Part shown: one piece after another, positions 20,592 through 28,536 of the stretch | Layout of the letters: each line of letters starts with the position of its first letter | Numbering within the stretch: the stretch's first letter is position 1 | DNA from: Burkholderiales bacterium | GTDB lineage: Bacteria > Pseudomonadota > Gammaproteobacteria > Burkholderiales > Burkholderiaceae_E | Assembly: GCA_003818495.1 (NCBI GenBank) | Contig: RPRK01000024.1 | Coordinates: 1 to 40,092, forward strand | DNA: 40,092 bases | Reading direction: 5' to 3' | Program-made: the position numbers and the translations under genes | Notes under the pieces: model-generated | The model's input: only the letters and a program-made list of their open reading frames with translations | Told to the model about the DNA's origin: nothing | Databases searched by the model: none

Positions 20592-22127
20592 ATGAACCGC
20601 ATCGCACGAACGCTGGCGCTGGTCGCAGCGCTGTGCCTCGCCCCGTGGGCCGGCGCCATCGCCGCCGACGCCGGGGTGACCGTTGCCAAGGCCGCTCCGG
20701 TCGTCCTGCTCGCGCAGGCCGACGCGAAGAAGGACGAGGCGCCCGCCAAGGCCGAAGCCGCTCCGGCCGCGGCAGAAGCCCCGAAGGCCGAGGCGCCGGC
20801 GGCCGCTGCGCCGCCCGTCCCGAACAAGGGCGACACCGCCTGGATGATCGTGGCGACGGTCCTCGTCATCCTGATGACGATCCCGGGCCTGGCGCTGTTC
20901 TACGGCGGCCTCGTCCGCACGAAGAACATGCTGTCGATCCTGATGCAGGTGATGATGGTTTTCTCCGTCATCACGGTGCTGTGGGTGACCTACGGCTACA
21001 CGCTCGCGTTCGGCGGAGCCGGCAGCTTCTTCGGGAGCTTCGACAAGCTGTTCCTGAAGGGCGTCACCCCGGACTCGGTGGCCGCGACCTTCTCCAAGGG
21101 CGTCTACATCCCCGAGTACATCTTCATCGCGTTCCAGTGCACGTTCGCGGCGATCACGCCGGCGCTGATCATCGGTGCCTTCGCCGAGCGCATCAAGTTC
21201 TCGGCGGTGCTGCTGTTCTGCGTGATCTGGTTCACCTTCTCGTACCTGCCGATCGCGCACATGGTCTGGTACTGGGACGGTCCCGACGCGATCACCGACG
21301 CCAAGACCCTCGAGGCGGTCACCGCCAACGCGGGCTGGCTGTGGGCCAAGGGCGCACTCGACTTCGCGGGCGGCACGGTGGTGCACATCAACGCGGGCAT
21401 CGCCGGCCTGGTGGGTGCGTTCATGCTCGGCAAGCGCGTCGGCTACGGCCGCGAGTCGATGGCGCCGCACTCCCTCGCGTTCACGATGGTCGGTGCGTCG
21501 CTGCTGTGGGTGGGCTGGTTCGGCTTCAACGTCGGCTCCAACCTGGAAGCCAACGGCGTGGCCGCGCTCGCCTTCGTCAGCGCCTTCGTCGTGACCGCCG
21601 CGGCCACGGTGGCCTGGACCTTCGCCGAGTGGATGAGCAAGGGCAAGCCCTCGATGCTGGGTGCGGCCTCGGGTGCGGTGGCCGGCCTGGTCGCCATCAC
21701 CCCGGCCTGCGGCTTCGTCGGACCGATGGGCGCCATCGTGATCGGCCTGGTCTCCGGCATCGTCTGCCTGTGGGGCGTCAACGGCCTCAAGCGGATGCTC
21801 GGTGCGGACGACTCGCTGGACGTGTTCGGTGTCCACGGCGTGGGCGGCATCGTCGGTGCGCTGCTGACCGGCGTGTTCGCCGCGCCGTCCCTCGGCGGCA
21901 CGGGCGTGTTCGACTACGTCACCAACGCGGCCAACCCCGACTTCTCGATCGCGAGCCAGGTCTGGATCCAGCTGCAGGGCGTGCTCGTCACGATCGTCTG
22001 GTCCGCCGTGGTCTCGTTCGTCGCCTACAAGCTCGTCGACATGATCGTCGGCCTGCGGGTGGCCGAGGACGAGGAACGCGAAGGCCTCGACATCACCGCC
22101 CACGGCGAGTCGGCCTACCACTCCTGA
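20592..22127 (+). CDS. amtB: Ammonium transporter AmtB
   Basis: This is a trimeric inner-membrane ammonium channel. The 511-residue precursor has a signal peptide (to about residue 25), then an unusual Ala/Lys/Glu/Pro linker (about 42-77) before the first helix at DTAWMIVATVLVILM. The pore histidines lie in VVHINAGIAGLVGA and VFGVHGVGGIVGALLTGVF, and the phenylalanine gate region is IFIAFQCTFAAITPALIIGA. The core matches Amt/Mep proteins. It is the last gene of the nitrogen operon. A strong terminator starts 57 bp after its stop. Uptake should be blocked by GlnK docking at the cytoplasmic face. Confidence 0.97.
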   Translation: MNRIARTLALVAALCLAPWAGAIAADAGVTVAKAAPVVLLAQADAKKDEAPAKAEAAPAAAEAPKAEAPAAAAPPVPNKGDTAWMIVATVLVILMTIPGLALFYGGLVRTKNMLSILMQVMMVFSVITVLWVTYGYTLAFGGAGSFFGSFDKLFLKGVTPDSVAATFSKGVYIPEYIFIAFQCTFAAITPALIIGAFAERIKFSAVLLFCVIWFTFSYLPIAHMVWYWDGPDAITDAKTLEAVTANAGWLWAKGALDFAGGTVVHINAGIAGLVGAFMLGKRVGYGRESMAPHSLAFTMVGASLLWVGWFGFNVGSNLEANGVAALAFVSAFVVTAAATVAWTFAEWMSKGKPSMLGAASGAVAGLVAITPACGFVGPMGAIVIGLVSGIVCLWGVNGLKRMLGADDSLDVFGVHGVGGIVGALLTGVFAAPSLGGTGVFDYVTNAANPDFSIASQVWIQLQGVLVTIVWSAVVSFVAYKLVDMIVGLRVAEDEEREGLDITAHGESAYHS

Positions 22128-22131
22128 TCCG

Positions 22132-22149
22132 CGGGTTCTCGCGAACCCG
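22132..22149 (+). other. Short stem-loop after amtB
   Basis: A 7-bp perfect stem (cgggttc/gaacccg) with a TCGC loop starts four bases after the amtB stop. It has no T-run, so it is not a terminator alone and may protect the mRNA 3' end. Confidence 0.4.
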
Positions 22150-22183
22150 GTCTCTCCTCTCTCCTCTCGTTTCTGGATCGATT

Positions 22184-22214
22184 CGCGCCGGGTTCGCCCG
22201 GCGCGTTTTTTTTT
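22184..22214 (+). terminator. Rho-independent terminator of the porin-glnK-amtB operon
   Basis: A 9-bp perfect stem (cgcgccggg/cccggcgcg) with a TTCG tetraloop is followed directly by nine T residues. This is the clearest intrinsic terminator in the window. Confidence 0.92.
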
Positions 22215-22307
22215 CGCGTCCCCGCCCGGGCAGGACGGCGCCGCGACCCGCCGTCCCGGCCCGCCGCGGCACGGGCCCCGCGACGCCGGCGGTCCTCGCA
22301 CCCCCGC

Positions 22308-22313
22308 TACACT
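22308..22313 (+). promoter_or_regulatory. Candidate -10 (TACACT) for a leaderless mRNA
   Basis: TACACT ends 7 nt before the ATG at 22321, so the transcript would start at the initiation codon. No -35 match is apparent. Confidence 0.35.
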
Positions 22314-22320
22314 CGGACGC

Positions 22321-22725
22321 ATGACCGATCCCGCCCCTCCGGCCGGCCGGAACCCGTCGATGCCGCGGGTCGCCGCGCTCGCGTTCGGGGTGCTCGCGGC
22401 CACGCTGGCGGTCCGGCACGTCGCGATCGAGCCCGCCGCCATCGCGCACGCGTGCGATCCGGCGCCGTGGTCCGGTGCGTGCGCGCTGCGCAGTGCGGTG
22501 ATCCTGGGCTTCGTCAACCAGGAGGTGGGCTGGTTCGCGCTGGCCGCGGGCGTGCTCGCCATGCTGCTCCGAGGCGGGCGGCTCGCGGTGCTGGCGGTCT
22601 GCGCCGGCCTGGCGGGGCTGGTGCTCTACAGCTACGAGCCTTCGGCGATCGGCCTGCTGCTCGGGGTGCTGGTGCTCGCCCGCAGCAGGGCGCCGCCCGC
22701 GAGCACGGCCATCAGTCCGCCGTAG
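22321..22725 (+). CDS. Small integral membrane protein of unknown function
   Basis: The 134-residue protein has about three to four hydrophobic helices: ALAFGVLAATLAVRHVAI, RSAVILGFVNQEVGWFALAAGVLAML, LAVLAVCAGLAGLVLYSY and AIGLLLGVLVLA. Between helices 1 and 2 is a loop with two cysteines (CDPAPWSGAC), which may form a periplasmic disulfide. I do not recognise the family. It lies just past the amtB terminator. A -10-like hexamer directly precedes ATG 22321. A second Met at residue 14 (MPRVAALAFG) is an alternative start. Its last 94 bp overlap the 3' end of the convergent GH17 gene. Confidence 0.7.
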   Translation: MTDPAPPAGRNPSMPRVAALAFGVLAATLAVRHVAIEPAAIAHACDPAPWSGACALRSAVILGFVNQEVGWFALAAGVLAMLLRGGRLAVLAVCAGLAGLVLYSYEPSAIGLLLGVLVLARSRAPPASTAISPP

Positions 22726-24356
22726 CCCAGCGCCTGCGCGTTGGCGGGGCCCTCGGAGACCCCCATCACCACCGCGCCGGCGAGCAGCGTCCAGGCGAGC
22801 CAGCGTTCCTCGACGGCGCCTTCCGAGCGGGACACGCCTGCGGCCCACAGCAGCGCGACGGCGACCGCGGCCGGCGCGAACAGCGCCCAGTCGAAGCCGC
22901 GGTACCGGGCGTCGAAGGCGTGCAGCACGACGGTCAGCGTGGCCGCGAACAGCACTCCGGCGTGCAGCAGGGCCACCCAGCCGGCGAGCGGCGGATCGCG
23001 CCCGGTCCGCAGCCAGGCCGACAGCGTGGCGGCGGCGGTCGGCAGGGCGACCTGCCCGTCGTCGTCGCCGGTCAGCCGCCGCGCGATCAGCGCGGCCGAG
23101 GCGATGCAGGCCGCGCCGACGACCAGCGTGGCCACCGAAGTCGCCAGCCATTCGAGCGGCGTGCGGTTCCAGACGACCATGTAGCGCGCCTGCTCGGCGA
23201 GCATCACGCCCAGCCCGGGGCCGGCGAGCGCGCCGAACAGGGCGCCCGTCCTGGCCGACGCGGCCCGCGCGGGCTTCGCTCGCCCGTGCCCGTGCCCGCG
23301 CCTGTGCCCGCGCGCGGCGAGCCCGACCGCCAGCGCACCCAGCAGCGCACCGATGCCCGCCGCGGTCCGCCAGGCCGTCCAGTCGTCGCGCGGCGCGACC
23401 GGGCCGTGCCAGTCGAACTTCGGACGGCCTTCGCTGTCGAGCAGGCCCCAGGCACCCCCCATCGCACCTTCGAGCTGTCGCTTCCACGGCTGGTCGAAGG
23501 CCTCGATCAGGTTGTATCGGATGCCGTGCTCGGCCGCCGCGCGGCTGAACTGGCGGACGAACCGAGCCTGCTCGACGCGCCCGGGCACCGCGTCGCGACG
23601 CGCCCGACCCTCGCTCGGCCAGCCGGTCTCGCCGACCAGGATGTCGCGGCCGGGCAGGGCGGTGCGCATCGCGCGCCAGACCTCGACCACGTGCGTGATC
23701 GCCGCGTCGATGCCGACCGGCTCGTCCTCCCAGTACGGCAGGATGTGGATCGTCACGAACGTGACGGCCGGCGCGAGGCTCGGATGCTTCAGCCAGAACT
23801 CCCACACGTCGGCATAGGTGACGGGCACGGGGACCTCGCGGCGCACCCGCTCGATGTAGGCGACCAGCTCGGCCTCGGGCAGCTCGCGCCGCAGCATCAC
23901 CTCGTTGCCGACCACCACCGCGCGCACGGTGGCCGCATGCTCGCGGGCGACTCCGATCGCGGCGGCGAGCTCGGCCTCGTTCTCGGTCCGATCGCGGCCG
24001 AGCCATGCGCCGAGCAGCACGGTCATGCCGAGCCGCTGCGCGACGCGCGGCACCGCATCGAGCCCCTGCGACACCGAGTAGGTCCGCACGCAGCCGCTGC
24101 GTGGCGCGATCAGCCGCAGGTCGGCTTCGATGCGGGCCTCGTCGACGAACGCCGCCGGGTCGAACGGCGTCTCGCCGGGCCGCCGGAACGGTGCGTAGGA
24201 GACGCACTCGAGGCGCTCGGCGCCGGGCTCGGCGATCGCTTCGGGGACACCCGTGCGCCAGCCGTGCCAGAGCGCAACCAGCGTGGCCATGAGCACGGCG
24301 GCGAGCAGCGCCGCACGAGGCGCACCGGCGGCCTGCGGCCTAGCCGCGGTGCGCAT
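22632..24356 (-). CDS. GH17 membrane protein, beta-(1,6)/(1,3)-glucan synthesis type
   Basis: The 574-residue protein has an N-terminal signal anchor, a glycoside hydrolase family 17 domain (about 48-325) and about seven C-terminal transmembrane helices. The GH17 catalytic residues are present: the acid/base Glu152 in VVVGNEVMLR and the nucleophile Glu243 in VGETGWPSEG. GH17 proteins of this layout are often annotated as beta-(1-6)-glucan synthases and act as transglycosylases in cyclic beta-(1,3)-(1,6)-glucan production, the NdvB/NdvC-type pathway of bradyrhizobia. The divergent GH17-glycosyltransferase gene at 24690 supports a shared pathway. The exact product here is an inference. The 3' end overlaps the small membrane protein gene. 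Confidence 0.85.
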   Translation of the reverse strand: MRTAARPQAAGAPRAALLAAVLMATLVALWHGWRTGVPEAIAEPGAERLECVSYAPFRRPGETPFDPAAFVDEARIEADLRLIAPRSGCVRTYSVSQGLDAVPRVAQRLGMTVLLGAWLGRDRTENEAELAAAIGVAREHAATVRAVVVGNEVMLRRELPEAELVAYIERVRREVPVPVTYADVWEFWLKHPSLAPAVTFVTIHILPYWEDEPVGIDAAITHVVEVWRAMRTALPGRDILVGETGWPSEGRARRDAVPGRVEQARFVRQFSRAAAEHGIRYNLIEAFDQPWKRQLEGAMGGAWGLLDSEGRPKFDWHGPVAPRDDWTAWRTAAGIGALLGALAVGLAARGHRRGHGHGRAKPARAASARTGALFGALAGPGLGVMLAEQARYMVVWNRTPLEWLATSVATLVVGAACIASAALIARRLTGDDDGQVALPTAAATLSAWLRTGRDPPLAGWVALLHAGVLFAATLTVVLHAFDARYRGFDWALFAPAAVAVALLWAAGVSRSEGAVEERWLAWTLLAGAVVMGVSEGPANAQALGYGGLMAVLAGGALLRASTSTPSSRPIAEGS

Positions 24357-24689
24357 CCGGTCCGCTCGACCCGGGTCGATGTCCTACGGGGTGGGGGCTG
24401 TTCATCACGCTATCCTCGCCAGCGCCCGATGCGGCGGCAGGTACACGACTTGCCGGTGTCGTGCGTTCATCAGGGTACGGACCGGCTCGTCACGCAGCGA
24501 TCGTAGCGCGAGCGAACCGGGCCCCGCCCCGACCCGTCCTCCGGTCACACCCGATGCGCCCTCGGAGCACGTCGCGTGACCGCCTCCCGGACGGGCATCC
24601 GACACGAAGAGACCCGTCGCGGCCGCGGTCCGGCCGCAGGACTCCTTGGGGTCGTGCGCGTTCGCGCGCGGCCCCGTGCCCGAACCGAC
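24357..24689. other. Divergent intergenic region between the two GH17 genes
   Basis: These 333 bp probably hold promoters for both GH17 genes. I see a TATCCT hexamer (24411-24416) without a clear -35, and a CACGAC-N8-GTCGTG inverted repeat (24444-24463) that could be an operator. The plus-strand reading frame stays open from ATG 24576, so part of the region may be coding if that start is used. Confidence 0.35.
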
Positions 24690-27449
24690 ATGCAACGACA
24701 GACATCGATCGGCCGCATCGCCGGCCTGCTGCTCGCCGCGAGCCTCGCGGTCGGCAACCTCTTCGCCTGGCACGGCTGGCACCAGCCGGAGGCGGCGCCC
24801 GCCGCCCAGGGCCCGGTCGCCGGCCTCGCCTACAACGCCTTCCAGCGCTGGGACAGCCCCATCGAGCGGAAGTATCCGGGCAACGACTCGATCTCGGCGG
24901 ACCTCGGCATGCTGTCGGGCCTGACCCGCCGCATCCGCACGTACAGCTCGAGCGAATTCCCCGACCTGCCGTCGCTCGCCGCGCAGCACGGCATCAAGGT
25001 CACCGCGGGGGTCTGGCTCGACGGCCGCGAGCTCGAGGATCGCAAGGAGATCGAGGCGGTCAAGGAAGCGGTCCGGCTGAACCGGAACATCGAGCGGGTG
25101 ATCGTCGGCAACGAGACGCTGCTGCACGGCTCGCTGGGCATCGACGAGCTCGTCGCGCACCTCAAGGAGCTGCGCCGTGCCCTGCGCGTGCCGGTCTCCA
25201 CGGCCGAGCCCTGGCACATCTGGATGCGCTACCCGGAGCTCGCGAAGAACGTCGACTACATCGCGGTCCACCTGCTGCCCTACTGGGAGGGCGTGCCGTC
25301 CGACGTCGCCGTCGAGTACGCGATGGACCGCTACGAGCAGATCAAGGCGCGGTTCCCGAACAAGCACGTCGTGATCGGCGAGATCGGCTGGCCGAGCCGC
25401 GGCGACCGGCTGACCCGCAACGGCAGCACCGCCACGGCCTCGCCGCTCGAGCAGGCCCGCTTCACCCGCGAGTTCCTCGCGCGGGTCAAGGGCAAGCCGG
25501 TCGACTACTTCGTGATGGAAGCGATCGACCAGCCCTGGAAGGCCAACAACGAAGGCCGGGTCGGCGCGTACTGGGGGCTCTTCCATGCGGACCGCACGCC
25601 CAAGTTCGAGCTCGACGGGCCGGTCGCGCCCGACCGCTACTGGGAGATCAAGGCAGCGCTCGCGTCGCTGCTCGGCTTCGTCGCGATGGCCTGGTTCGCC
25701 ACGCGCTTCGGACGGCTCAGGCTCGCGAGCCGGGCGGTCTACTGCGTCGCGCTGCAGGGCGTGGCCTCGTTCGCGGTCTGGCTGCTGGCGGTGCCGTTCG
25801 ACCACTACCTGCGGCCCGCCGACTGGATGGCGCTCGCGGTGCTGGTGCCCACGCTCGGCCTGATGGTGTCGATCGTCCTGGCGAACGGCTTCGAGTTCGT
25901 CGAGATGTTCTGGCGGGGCAACCTGCGACGTCAGTTCCATCCGAAGCCGCTGCGGGCGGGCGCGCCCGAGCCCAAGGTGTCCCTGCACCTGGCCTGCTGC
26001 AACGAGCCGCCGGAGATGGTGATCGCGACGCTGCGCAGCCTCGCGCGCCTGGACTGGACGCACTACGAGGTGGTGGTCGTCGACAACAACACGAAGGATC
26101 CGGCGCTCTGGGAACCGGTGCGCGACTGGGTCGATCGGCTGGGCGATCCGCGCTTCCGCTTCTTCCATCTGCCGAAATGGCCGGGCTTCAAGGCCGGCGC
26201 GCTGAACTTCGCCCTCGAGCAGACCGCGGCGGACGCGGACATCGTGGGCGTGGTCGACGCCGACTACATCGTGCGCCCGGACTGGCTGCGCTCGAACGTC
26301 GCGCACTTCGAGGACGCGCAGGTCGCGGTGGTGCAGTCGCCGCAGGCCCATCGCGCCTGGGAGCGCCATCCGTTCCGCCGGATGATGAACTTCGAATACG
26401 ACGGCTTCTTCCGCATCGGCATGCACCACCGCAACGAGCGGGACGCGATCATCCAGCACGGCACGATGACGCTGATCCGGGCGCGCGCGCTGCGCAGCCT
26501 GGGCCGGTGGTCGGAGTGGACGATCTGCGAGGACGCCGAGCTCGGGCTGCGGCTGATGAAGGCCGGGCTGCGCACGGTCTACGTCGACCGCGTGATGGGC
26601 GAGGGCCTGACGCCCGACGACTTCGCGCAGTTCCGCAAGCAGCGCCGCCGCTGGGCGCAGGGCGCGATGCAGATCATGAAGGCGCACGCCGGTGCGCTGC
26701 TCGGCGGCGGCTCGCTCACGCCCGCGCAGCGCTATCACTTCGTCTCGGGCTGGCTGCCCTGGATCGGCGACGCGCTGCACCTGGTGTTCACCTTCGGCGC
26801 GATGGCCTGGACGATCGCGCTGCTCGCCGCGCCCGTGCAGTTCACCTACCCGATCACGTTGTACATGGTGCCGCTGGTGGCGTTCTTCGGCGTGCGCGCG
26901 CTGCTCGGACCGCTGCTGTACGCGCGGCGCGTGCGCTGTTCGCCGCTCGAGACGCTGGGGGCCGCGCTGGCCGGCATGGGCCTGTCGCATGCGATCGGCC
27001 TGGGCGTGTTCGCCGGGCTCGCGCAGCGCGAGGGCGTCTTCGAGATCACCGCGAAGGGGGCGAAGGCGGGCGCGGCACGGCCGGCGGGTTCGAGCTTCGG
27101 CGGCGTGCGCGAGGAGGCGCTGCTGTTCGCGGGGCTCGCCTCGTGCGCGGCGGGCGTCCTGCTCACCCGTCAGCCCGGACACCTGGAGTCGGCGCTGTGG
27201 CTGGTGGTGCTCGGCCTGCAGGCCTTCCCGTACGCGGCGGCGCTCGTCTGCGCCGCGCTGGCGCGGCTGCCGGAGTCGCCGCTGACGGCCGCCGAGCCGG
27301 TGCGCGTGCCCGAGCGGACGGGCGCGCGGACGGTGGCCGCGCCGCGCCGCGCAGCCGGTGCGGCCGGTGCGGCGGGCGCGGCGGGCGAAGGGTGGGGCGG
27401 CGCGGTGATGCAGCGCGCCGTGCTGCCGCCGTCCGGCCCGGGCCGCTGA
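24690..27449 (+). CDS. GH17-GT2 fusion: beta-glucan synthase with glycoside hydrolase family 17 domain
   Basis: The 919-residue protein joins an N-terminal GH17 domain to a membrane-bound family 2 glycosyltransferase. GH17 (about 45-320) keeps the acid/base Glu142 in VIVGNETLLHGS and the nucleophile Glu231 in VIGEIGWPSRG. After several helices, the GT2 domain (about 427-660) shows D522-A-D524, the CED acid (Glu614-Asp615) and QRRRW (651-655), the processive synthase signature. This is the layout of proteins that build beta-(1,3)/(1,6)-glucans. The C-terminus is a low-complexity AAG tail from a 9-bp repeat (27354-27389). ATG 24690 begins a signal anchor. An in-frame ATG at 24576 would add 38 arginine-rich residues and seems less likely. 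Confidence 0.88.
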   Translation: MQRQTSIGRIAGLLLAASLAVGNLFAWHGWHQPEAAPAAQGPVAGLAYNAFQRWDSPIERKYPGNDSISADLGMLSGLTRRIRTYSSSEFPDLPSLAAQHGIKVTAGVWLDGRELEDRKEIEAVKEAVRLNRNIERVIVGNETLLHGSLGIDELVAHLKELRRALRVPVSTAEPWHIWMRYPELAKNVDYIAVHLLPYWEGVPSDVAVEYAMDRYEQIKARFPNKHVVIGEIGWPSRGDRLTRNGSTATASPLEQARFTREFLARVKGKPVDYFVMEAIDQPWKANNEGRVGAYWGLFHADRTPKFELDGPVAPDRYWEIKAALASLLGFVAMAWFATRFGRLRLASRAVYCVALQGVASFAVWLLAVPFDHYLRPADWMALAVLVPTLGLMVSIVLANGFEFVEMFWRGNLRRQFHPKPLRAGAPEPKVSLHLACCNEPPEMVIATLRSLARLDWTHYEVVVVDNNTKDPALWEPVRDWVDRLGDPRFRFFHLPKWPGFKAGALNFALEQTAADADIVGVVDADYIVRPDWLRSNVAHFEDAQVAVVQSPQAHRAWERHPFRRMMNFEYDGFFRIGMHHRNERDAIIQHGTMTLIRARALRSLGRWSEWTICEDAELGLRLMKAGLRTVYVDRVMGEGLTPDDFAQFRKQRRRWAQGAMQIMKAHAGALLGGGSLTPAQRYHFVSGWLPWIGDALHLVFTFGAMAWTIALLAAPVQFTYPITLYMVPLVAFFGVRALLGPLLYARRVRCSPLETLGAALAGMGLSHAIGLGVFAGLAQREGVFEITAKGAKAGAARPAGSSFGGVREEALLFAGLASCAAGVLLTRQPGHLESALWLVVLGLQAFPYAAALVCAALARLPESPLTAAEPVRVPERTGARTVAAPRRAAGAAGAAGAAGEGWGGAVMQRAVLPPSGPGR
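27354..27389. repeat. 9-bp repeat (4 units) at the 3' end of the GH17-GT2 gene
   Basis: gccggtgcg occurs twice exactly and is followed by two variant units. It encodes the alanine/glycine run in the protein's C-terminal tail. Confidence 0.7.
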
Positions 27450-27584
27450 CACGCCCGCGCGCGGCGCCGCCGCGTGCAGGCCCGGCAACGCCGACGCGCG
27501 CCCGCGCGGCGTCGCCGGGTGGGGCCGGGGCCCACGCCCCGGCCGGCCGTACGGACGCTCGCGCCCGCGGCATCGAGGCTCGGC

Positions 27585-27590
27585 CATAAT
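27585..27590 (+). promoter_or_regulatory. Candidate -10 (CATAAT) for leaderless purU
   Basis: CATAAT ends 6 nt before the purU ATG at 27597. It matches the TATAAT consensus at five of six positions. No -35 element is recognisable, and no Shine-Dalgarno precedes the start codon. Confidence 0.45.
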
Positions 27591-27596
27591 CCGCCG

Positions 27597-28457
27597 ATGC
27601 TCTCCGAACGCCACTACACGCTGACCATCGACTGCCCCGACCGCGTGGGCATCGTCGCCGAGGTCTCCCGGTTCATCGCCGAGCGCGGCGGCTGGATCCT
27701 CGAAGCCAACCACCATGCCGACCGCGAGCGCGGGCGCTTCTTCATGCGCAACGCGATCCTCGCGTCCTCGCTGCCCGAGGGACGCGACCGCTTCGCGGCC
27801 GGCTTCGCCCCGATCGCCGACCGCTATGACATGACCTGGCGGCTCTCCGACTCGGCGGTGCCGCGCCGCGTGGCGCTGCTGGTCAGCAAGCTCGACCATT
27901 GCCTCATCGACCTGCTCTACCGCTGGCGTGCGGGCGAGCTGCGCTGCGAGATCCCGTGCGTGATCGCCAATCACGACGACCTGCGCCGGGACGTCGAGGT
28001 CCACGGCATTCCGTTCCACCACGTTCCGGTCACGCCCGAGACCAAGCCGGCGGCGTTCGCGGAGATCGAGCGGCTGCTGCAGGGTCACGAGGTCGACACG
28101 CTCGTGCTCGCGCGCTACATGCAGATCCTGCCGCCCGACACCTGCGCACGCTACCCGGGCCGCGTGATCAACATCCACCACAGCTTCCTGCCCTCGTTCA
28201 TCGGCGCGAAGCCGTATCACCGTGCGTTCGAGCGGGGCGTGAAGCTGATCGGCGCCACCAGCCACTACGTGACGGCGGATCTCGACGAGGGGCCGATCAT
28301 CGAGCAGGACGTGGTCCGCGTGGAGCACGGCGACACCGTCGACGACCTGATCCGCTACGGTCGGGACGTCGAGCGGGCGGTGCTGGCGCGCGCGCTGCGG
28401 TATCACCTGGAGGACCGGGTGATGCTCAACGGGCACAGGACGGTCGTGTTTCGGTGA
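27597..28457 (+). CDS. purU: Formyltetrahydrofolate deformylase
   Basis: PurU hydrolyses 10-formyl-tetrahydrofolate to formate and tetrahydrofolate, which balances one-carbon pools with purine and methionine synthesis. The 286-residue protein has an N-terminal ACT domain (YTLTIDCPDRVGIVAEVSRFIAERGGWILEANHH) and a formyltransferase-fold catalytic domain. The latter carries RVINIHHSFLPSFIGAKPY (Asn-His-His region, about 180-198) and the conserved Asp in ATSHYVTADLDEGPIIEQDV. Length matches the family. ATG 27597 starts the ACT domain properly. A -10-like hexamer lies 6 nt upstream. gshA follows after 79 bp under its own probable -10, so purU may be monocistronic. Confidence 0.96.
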   Translation: MLSERHYTLTIDCPDRVGIVAEVSRFIAERGGWILEANHHADRERGRFFMRNAILASSLPEGRDRFAAGFAPIADRYDMTWRLSDSAVPRRVALLVSKLDHCLIDLLYRWRAGELRCEIPCVIANHDDLRRDVEVHGIPFHHVPVTPETKPAAFAEIERLLQGHEVDTLVLARYMQILPPDTCARYPGRVINIHHSFLPSFIGAKPYHRAFERGVKLIGATSHYVTADLDEGPIIEQDVVRVEHGDTVDDLIRYGRDVERAVLARALRYHLEDRVMLNGHRTVVFR

Positions 28458-28504
28458 GACCGGCGGACGCCGGAGGGGCCGAGCGGGCTTGCGCGGTCCG
28501 AGGC

Positions 28505-28510
28505 TACAAT
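28505..28510 (+). promoter_or_regulatory. Candidate -10 (TACAAT) of the gshA-gshB-PTS operon
   Basis: TACAAT differs from TATAAT at one position and lies 26 nt before the gshA ATG, giving a leader of about 20 nt. A -35 match at 17 bp spacing is not evident. Confidence 0.45.
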
Positions 28511-28536
28511 GGCCGCCCGAGGACGCCCCCACGCTC

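Noticed and set aside
24576-24689. N-terminal extension of the GH17-GT2 protein from ATG 24576
   Set aside because: The 38 added residues are arginine-rich and low in complexity, and would place the signal anchor internally. ATG 24690 begins right at the anchor.
28489-28536. Upstream extension of gshA (MRGPRLQWPPEDAP...)
   Set aside because: It would include the TACAAT promoter hexamer within the coding region, and the family begins at MVPHFVTSLTGPL.
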